A program made the position numbers and the translations under genes. Below, in pieces: positions 5,507 to 9,361 of a DNA stretch of 9,361 bases. The notes beneath the pieces are model-generated. The model was not told the origin of the DNA. It did no database searches and worked only from the letters and a program-made list of their open reading frames with translations. The stretch comes from Cyclobacteriaceae bacterium. GTDB taxonomy: Bacteria; Bacteroidota; Bacteroidia; Cytophagales; Cyclobacteriaceae. The stretch lies in NCBI GenBank assembly GCA_026994125.1, contig JALWRJ010000027.1, forward strand, positions 1 through 9,361. The letters are read 5' to 3'. Numbering within the stretch: the stretch's first letter is position 1; each line of letters begins with the position of its first letter.

Positions 5507-6937
5507 ATGCATCCGGGATTAGTAATTGGTATTATTAGTGGGTATTTTTTGTTACTCATTCTAATTTCGTACCTTACTTCCCGCCATTCCGATGCGGGCG
5601 CTTTTTTTACCGGCAACCGGCAATCGCCCTGGTATGTGGTGGCTTTTGGTATGATTGGTGCCTCCTTGTCGGGCGTTACGTTTATTTCGGTACCGGGGTG
5701 GGTTGGAGCTACCGGGTTTGGTTATATGCAAATGGTGATGGGGTATTTACTCGGCTATTTTGTAATTGCTACGGTATTGCTGCCCCTGTATTATAAATTA
5801 AATTTAATTTCGATTTATCAGTACTTAGAGCAAAGGTTTGGTTTTTGGAGCTATAAAACAGGTGCCTTTTTCTTTCTCATTTCGCGTGTTATTGGGGCTG
5901 CCTTTAGGTTGTTTTTAGTGGCCGGAGTACTCCAAATAGCCCTGTTTAACAGCCTGCATATTCCTTTCTGGGTATCGGTGCTTACCACCATTGTGCTTAT
6001 TTGGGTGTACACTTTTAAGGGGGGTATTAAAACTATTGTATGGACTGATACTCTGCAAACCCTGTTTATGCTTATTGCAGTTGCGGTTACCGTTGTGCTA
6101 ATTATTCAGCAACTAGAGGTTGGGCCTAAAGGGGTGATTGCTACTGTTACCTCCAGTAAATATGCACATGTTTTTACCTGGAATTGGCACGAAAAATCGA
6201 ATTTCTTTAAACAGTTTATGGCCGGGGCATTTATAGCTATTGTAATGACCGGCCTGGACCAGGACATGATGCAAAAAAACCTAACCGTTAAAACCCTGAA
6301 AGACTCGCAGAAGAACATGTTTTGGTTTAGCACAAGTTTGGTGTTTGTTAACCTGTTGTTTTTGTTTATGGGGGCTTTGCTTTTTATTTATGCCCAACAA
6401 AAAGGCATAGCGGTGCCTGCCCGTACCGATGACCTCTACCCCATGCTAGCCTTAAACCACCTGGGCACTTTTGCCGGAGTAACTTTTTTATTGGGCATTA
6501 CAGCCGCTGCCTATTCCAGTGCCGATTCGGCCCTTACCGCACTTACTACTTCGTTTAGTGTCGATTTTTTAGGCATGAGTGCCGAAAAAGAAAATAAAAA
6601 ACAACGAACCTTAACCCACCTGGCTTTTTCGGTATTGTTGTTTTTAGTAATTATTGTATTTAAAGCTATTAACGACCAAAGCGTTATTAGTGCTGTATTT
6701 ACGGCTGCTGGCTATACCTACGGCCCTTTGCTCGGCATGTTTGCTTTTGGTTTGTTTACCAACTTAAAGGCGAACGATAAATATGTGCCTTTTATAGCTA
6801 TAGCCTCTCCTGTGGTTTCGTTTTTGTTAAGCAGCTATTCCGAAGTACTCTTACATGGGTATAAATTTGGGTTCGAGCTACTTATTGTTAACGGTCTGCT
6901 AACGTTTATCGGGTTGCTGGTTAGTTCAGAAAAATGA
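5507..6937 (+). CDS. Sodium:solute symporter (SSS family)
   Basis: A complete, very hydrophobic protein of about 476 residues with roughly 13 membrane segments, in the range of the LeuT-fold SSS family. These carriers couple sodium influx to uptake of sugars, amino acids, anions or vitamins across the inner membrane. Family marks are: FFTGNRQSPWYVVAFGMIGASLSGVTFISVPGW split over the first helices (residues 33-65); the Gly-rich FGYMQMVMGYLLGYF; the VYTFKGGIKTIVWTDTLQ loop (167-184); MTGLDQDMMQKNL (247-259); and GITAAAYSSADSALTALTTSF (330-350), where the paired serines fit the sodium site. Substrate cannot be read with confidence. I prefer the ATG at 5507: an upstream in-frame TTG at 5492 would add five residues (MPKKV) but sits inside the presumed clpS promoter. 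The gene diverges from clpS and ends 6 nt from the convergent alkyltransferase-like gene. Confidence 0.93.
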   Translation: MHPGLVIGIISGYFLLLILISYLTSRHSDAGAFFTGNRQSPWYVVAFGMIGASLSGVTFISVPGWVGATGFGYMQMVMGYLLGYFVIATVLLPLYYKLNLISIYQYLEQRFGFWSYKTGAFFFLISRVIGAAFRLFLVAGVLQIALFNSLHIPFWVSVLTTIVLIWVYTFKGGIKTIVWTDTLQTLFMLIAVAVTVVLIIQQLEVGPKGVIATVTSSKYAHVFTWNWHEKSNFFKQFMAGAFIAIVMTGLDQDMMQKNLTVKTLKDSQKNMFWFSTSLVFVNLLFLFMGALLFIYAQQKGIAVPARTDDLYPMLALNHLGTFAGVTFLLGITAAAYSSADSALTALTTSFSVDFLGMSAEKENKKQRTLTHLAFSVLLFLVIIVFKAINDQSVISAVFTAAGYTYGPLLGMFAFGLFTNLKANDKYVPFIAIASPVVSFLLSSYSEVLLHGYKFGFELLIVNGLLTFIGLLVSSEK

Positions 6938-6943
6938 GTGAGT

Positions 6944-7276
6944 TTATAACGCTAACTCCTTTGCTGGATCCCAAAATATAGTGTCGAAGGGTACTACCTG
7001 GTTGTCAATAACTTGTACACCCTCGGCTTCCAACCGTTCTTGCATGGGGTTTTGAACATCAAAATGATGTTTACCGGTAAGCAATCCTGCCCTGTTAACA
7101 ACCCGGTGTGCAGGCACATCGCTTTTGCCATGGGCGGCATTCATAGCCCAGCCCACCATACGAGCACTGCCTTTGCTGCCCAAATACTGTGCAATGGCTC
7201 CATAGGTAGTAACCCGGCCTTTAGGCACCAGCCGCACTACCTGATATACCTGCTCAAAAAAACCAAGTTTAGCCAT
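6944..7276 (-). CDS. Alkyltransferase-like protein (MGMT family, acceptor Cys replaced by Ala)
   Basis: A complete 110-residue protein equal to the DNA-binding C-terminal domain of O6-methylguanine-DNA methyltransferase. Visible motifs: PKGRVTTYGAIAQYLG (18-33) with Tyr25 in the nucleotide-flipping position, the recognition helix SARMVGWAMNAA (37-48) with the arginine-finger candidate Arg39, and VPAHRVVNRAGLLTG (54-68). In true methyltransferases this last motif is PCHRV, with the cysteine that accepts the alkyl group. Here Ala56 takes its place, so direct dealkylation should be impossible. Known alkyltransferase-like proteins (ATLs) bind O6-alkylguanine without repair and hand the lesion to nucleotide excision repair; this role is inferred here from the substitution. 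A role beside recR in DNA maintenance is plausible, but the two are not an operon. It stands downstream of gcvP on the same strand, separated by a 312-bp gap with a MITE-like element, so it likely has its own promoter. Confidence 0.9.
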   Translation of the reverse strand: MAKLGFFEQVYQVVRLVPKGRVTTYGAIAQYLGSKGSARMVGWAMNAAHGKSDVPAHRVVNRAGLLTGKHHFDVQNPMQERLEAEGVQVIDNQVVPFDTIFWDPAKELAL

Positions 7277-7311
7277 TTACCAAAAGTGCAAAAAATTTAG
7301 TTGTATTTCTC

Positions 7312-7401
7312 TATTAAGGGCTTGCTGAAAAAGCCGCAAGCTCTTCATCTCAGCTCACCAAATAGGAGGGTACTTGGAACTTTTTCAGCAAGCTCTTAAT
7401 A
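7312..7401. repeat. MITE-like element: 22-bp inverted repeat flanked by TTAA
   Basis: The arms at 7312-7333 and 7380-7401 are inverted copies over 22 bp with one mismatch (7319 G against 7394 T), enclosing 46 nt. The core arm reads GGCTTGCTGAAAAAG. TTAA lies at 7314-7317 and 7396-7399, so a 78-bp element (7318-7395) flanked by a TTAA target duplication fits, although TTAA is itself a palindrome and so also extends the repeat. A third arm copy, GCAAGCTCTT, lies inside at 7336-7345, identical to 7388-7397, and lets the left arm fold into a shorter 10-bp hairpin. There is no coding capacity. The likely reading is a non-autonomous transposon mobilised by an insertion sequence with matching ends elsewhere in the genome; a structured intergenic repeat is the alternative. 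I cannot name the parent family. Confidence 0.6.
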
Positions 7402-7535
7402 ACAATTCGGTAAAAATTGAGCTTTTCTGTATGTTTAAAGAGTTACTTTCCAATGTAATAAAACAATTATAAGCAACCGAAATGGATAATATCAGTCCCT
7501 AACTTTCAAGGTTAATAGTTTGTTAAAACAGTACA

Positions 7536-7555
7536 GTGGTTTTACAGGAAACCAC
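7536..7555 (-). terminator. Small hairpin downstream of gcvP, possible terminator
   Basis: GTGGTTT (7536-7542) and AAACCAC (7549-7555) are a perfect 7-bp inverted repeat with a 6-nt loop, starting 34 bases after the gcvP stop codon in the direction of gcvP transcription. In that direction the stem is followed by TGTACTGTTTT, a poor U-tract, so termination is only suggested. Confidence 0.35.
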
Positions 7556-7588
7556 CACGTACCCCGCCATTACTCATACCATTTACCG

Positions 7589-9361
7589 CTATCCTTCGTA
7601 TTCCTCTACCGGCAAGCAACTGCACACTAAATTACGGTCGCCATAGGCATTATCTACCCGGGCAACTGCCGGCCAAAACTTATTGGCTGCTACATAAGGT
7701 AACGGGTAGGCGGCTTGCTGCCGGCTATATGCATGGTTCCAGGTATCGGCTGTAATTTCGTGTGCCGTATGGGGTGCATTTTTAAGCACATTATCTTCCG
7801 CATTCATCTCGCCTTTTGCTACGGCATCTATCTCTTTTTTAATGCTTAGCAGGGCATCGCAAAACCTATCCATTTCTTCTTTCGATTCGCTTTCGGTAGG
7901 CTCTATCATTAAGGTGCCCGGCACCGGAAATGATACTGTTGGTGCATGGAACCCGTAATCCATCAATCGTTTGGCTACGTCTTCTACCTCAATACCTGCT
8001 GCTTTAAATTCCCTAAAGTCCACAATCATTTCGTGTGCACAACGGCCGTTAGCTCCACTATATAAAATAGGATAGGCTGTGGCCAGTCTTTCTTTAATAT
8101 AATTGGCATTTAAAATAGCATATTGCGTAGCTTCTTTTAAACCTTTGGCACCCATCATGGCAATGTAGGCATGGCTAATAATGGTAACGCTTGCACTACC
8201 CCACGGAGCAGACGAAACTGCCGAGATGGCTTTTTCGCCCCCGGTTTTCACTACCGGATTGCCAGGTAAAAACGGAGCCAACGCTTGGGTTACACAAATG
8301 GGCCCTACACCGGGTCCACCACCACCATGCGGAATGGCAAAGGTTTTGTGCAAATTAAGATGGCAAACATCGGCACCAATAGCTCCCGGGCTGGTTAAGC
8401 CCACCTGGGCATTCATATTAGCCCCATCCATATACACTAAACCGCCATTTTGGTGTATTATGTCGCAAATAGTGGTAATGCTTTCTTCAAACACCCCATG
8501 GGTAGATGGGTAAGTTACCATTAAAGCCATCAGGTTATCTTTGTGTTCTTCGGCCTTAGCTTTTAAATCGGCTACATCTATGTTGCCCTTTTCGTCCGAA
8601 GCCACAATAATTACGTTGGAACCGGCCATTACGGCACTGGCCGGGTTGGTGCCATGGGCCGAAGCAGGTATTAAGGTTACATTTCGGTGTGCTTCACCAC
8701 AATCCTGGTGGTAGGCTTTTATAACCATCAGCCCAGTGTATTCGCCCTGTGCCCCACTGTTGGGTTGCAGCGAAGTAGCTGCAAATCCGGTAATTTCGGC
8801 TAGCCATGTTTCCAGCTCGTGCAGCATGTTGTGGTAGCCTTTGGCCTGGTTGGCCGGCACAAACGGGTGCAATTGCGATACTTTTGGCCAGGTAAGTGGC
8901 AACATCTCGCTAGTGGCATTTAGTTTCATGGTACACGAACCCAGCGAAATCATAGAATGCGTAAGCGATACATCCTTGTTTTCGAGCCTCTTAATATAGC
9001 GCAGCATTTCATGCTCAGCAAAATAACTGTTAAACACCGGGTGAGTCATAAAAGCTCGCTTACGAGCCAGCTCGTTAGTTATTTTTGGCACCGGAGTAAA
9101 ATCGGGCTGGGGGCTTGCCTGCCGGTTGCTTACCGAGGCAAGTACATCAACAATCAAATCTACTGTTTCTACTCGGGTGGTTTCATCCAGCGAAATACCA
9201 ATTTCGTTGCCTCCAAAATAACGGAAATTCATACCGGCCTCCTCGGCCTTGGTTTTTAGCTCTTCAGCCGAACCACCCTCGGGTAAACGTAATTTCAATG
9301 TATCAAAAAATACACTATTGGTTTGCGAATAACCTAAGCTTGTAGCCTGGTGTTCCAGGTA
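7589..9361 (-). CDS. gcvP: Glycine dehydrogenase (decarboxylating), P-protein of the glycine cleavage system, C-terminal part
   Basis: The minus-strand frame enters at the window edge and runs 590 residues to the TAG at 7591-7589, so the N-terminal third or more is missing. A TTG at 9298 is internal: the frame upstream reads [20 protein letters not shown], which continues the normal P-protein sequence. The enzyme decarboxylates glycine with pyridoxal phosphate and passes the aminomethyl group to lipoylated H-protein. Motifs seen: [85 protein letters not shown], whose Lys (codon 8347-8345) forms the PLP Schiff base; and the C-terminal [10 protein letters not shown]. The length and the placement of the lysine site in the C-terminal half indicate the single-chain type found in Escherichia coli and mitochondria, not the two-subunit type. 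gcvT and gcvH are not in the window. Confidence 0.97.
   Translation of the reverse strand, partial: YLEHQATSLGYSQTNSVFFDTLKLRLPEGGSAEELKTKAEEAGMNFRYFGGNEIGISLDETTRVETVDLIVDVLASVSNRQASPQPDFTPVPKITNELARKRAFMTHPVFNSYFAEHEMLRYIKRLENKDVSLTHSMISLGSCTMKLNATSEMLPLTWPKVSQLHPFVPANQAKGYHNMLHELETWLAEITGFAATSLQPNSGAQGEYTGLMVIKAYHQDCGEAHRNVTLIPASAHGTNPASAVMAGSNVIIVASDEKGNIDVADLKAKAEEHKDNLMALMVTYPSTHGVFEESITTICDIIHQNGGLVYMDGANMNAQVGLTSPGAIGADVCHLNLHKTFAIPHGGGGPGVGPICVTQALAPFLPGNPVVKTGGEKAISAVSSAPWGSASVTIISHAYIAMMGAKGLKEATQYAILNANYIKERLATAYPILYSGANGRCAHEMIVDFREFKAAGIEVEDVAKRLMDYGFHAPTVSFPVPGTLMIEPTESESKEEMDRFCDALLSIKKEIDAVAKGEMNAEDNVLKNAPHTAHEITADTWNHAYSRQQAAYPLPYVAANKFWPAVARVDNAYGDRNLVCSCLPVEEYEG

Larger units (their letters stand above)
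7277..7588. other. Non-coding gap between gcvP and the alkyltransferase-like gene
   Basis: This 312-bp A/T-rich stretch contains no supported gene. From the gcvP side it holds a small hairpin (7536-7555), then unremarkable A/T-rich sequence (7402-7535), a MITE-like inverted-repeat element (7312-7401), and a 35-bp leader of the alkyltransferase-like gene. I see no convincing Bacteroidota -33/-7 pair, tRNA or riboswitch in it. Confidence 0.7.

Noticed and set aside
7405..7480. Distant inverted repeat TTCGGT / ACCGAA downstream of the MITE-like element
   Set aside because: Only 6 bp with a 64-base loop; this is expected by chance in a gap of this size.
8181..8513. Open frame of 110 codons on the plus strand inside gcvP
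   Set aside because: It is antisense to strongly conserved gcvP sequence including the PLP-lysine motif; its translation shows no recognisable domain and it is explained as a shadow frame.
9296..9298. TTG as the start of the glycine dehydrogenase gene
   Set aside because: The upstream frame remains open to the window edge and its residues continue the normal P-protein sequence ([12 protein letters not shown]); the gene is simply cut by the window.
1..9361. CRISPR array, tRNA or rRNA gene, phage or toxin-antitoxin module
   Set aside because: No regularly spaced direct repeats, no cloverleaf-like sequence and no such protein motifs were seen on either strand; a tRNA or Rfam scan was not possible here.

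Overview
The window looks like ordinary chromosomal DNA from a member of the Bacteroidota. The evidence is moderate-to-low GC, start codons with A/T-rich leaders and no clear Shine-Dalgarno sequence, a TAnnTTTG-type -7 promoter element upstream of clpS, and proteins of a Bacteroidota kind (AsmA-like protein with an SNFPNL motif, DUF5009-type acyltransferase, NTFDHVI-type ClpS). I cannot place it below phylum with confidence. No rRNA, tRNA, CRISPR array, phage gene or intact insertion sequence is visible.

Layout. Positions 1-736 (minus) hold the N-terminal 245 residues of an AsmA-like inner-membrane protein, cut by the window edge. Its divergent neighbour (907-1893, plus) is an aldo/keto reductase of the Kv-beta-like (AKR6) type with a full catalytic tetrad. 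A multi-pass DUF5009/HGSNAT-like acyltransferase follows (2010-3116, plus). After a hairpin-bearing gap come two tandem genes for secreted proteins (3192-3671 and 3681-4568, plus). They are paralogous over about 130 residues, and the second carries an extra Ser/Gly-rich, Cys-containing C-terminal domain. These meet head-on a minus-strand clpS-recR pair (5441-4571). A sodium:solute symporter (from 5507, plus) diverges from clpS across a 65-bp gap. The symporter runs convergently into a small alkyltransferase-like protein (7276-6944, minus) in which alanine replaces the alkyl-acceptor cysteine. A 312-bp non-coding gap holds a 22-bp near-perfect inverted repeat flanked by TTAA, probably a tiny non-autonomous transposon (MITE). 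The window ends with the C-terminal 590 residues of the P-protein of the glycine cleavage system (gcvP, minus).

How the genes work together. They are mostly unrelated housekeeping functions: DNA repair (recR, the alkyltransferase-like protein), regulated proteolysis (clpS), glycine catabolism and one-carbon supply (gcvP), transport, and envelope functions. The only tight units are clpS-recR (1-nt gap) and the two secreted paralogs (9-nt gap). Several neighbours end within a few bases of each other in convergent orientation.

I did not find a convincing new multi-gene system. The items most worth a second look are the secreted paralog pair with its uncharacterised C-terminal domain, the MITE-like hairpin with a third internal arm copy, and the Cys-less alkyltransferase-like gene. 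Family assignments were made by reading motifs, not by database search.
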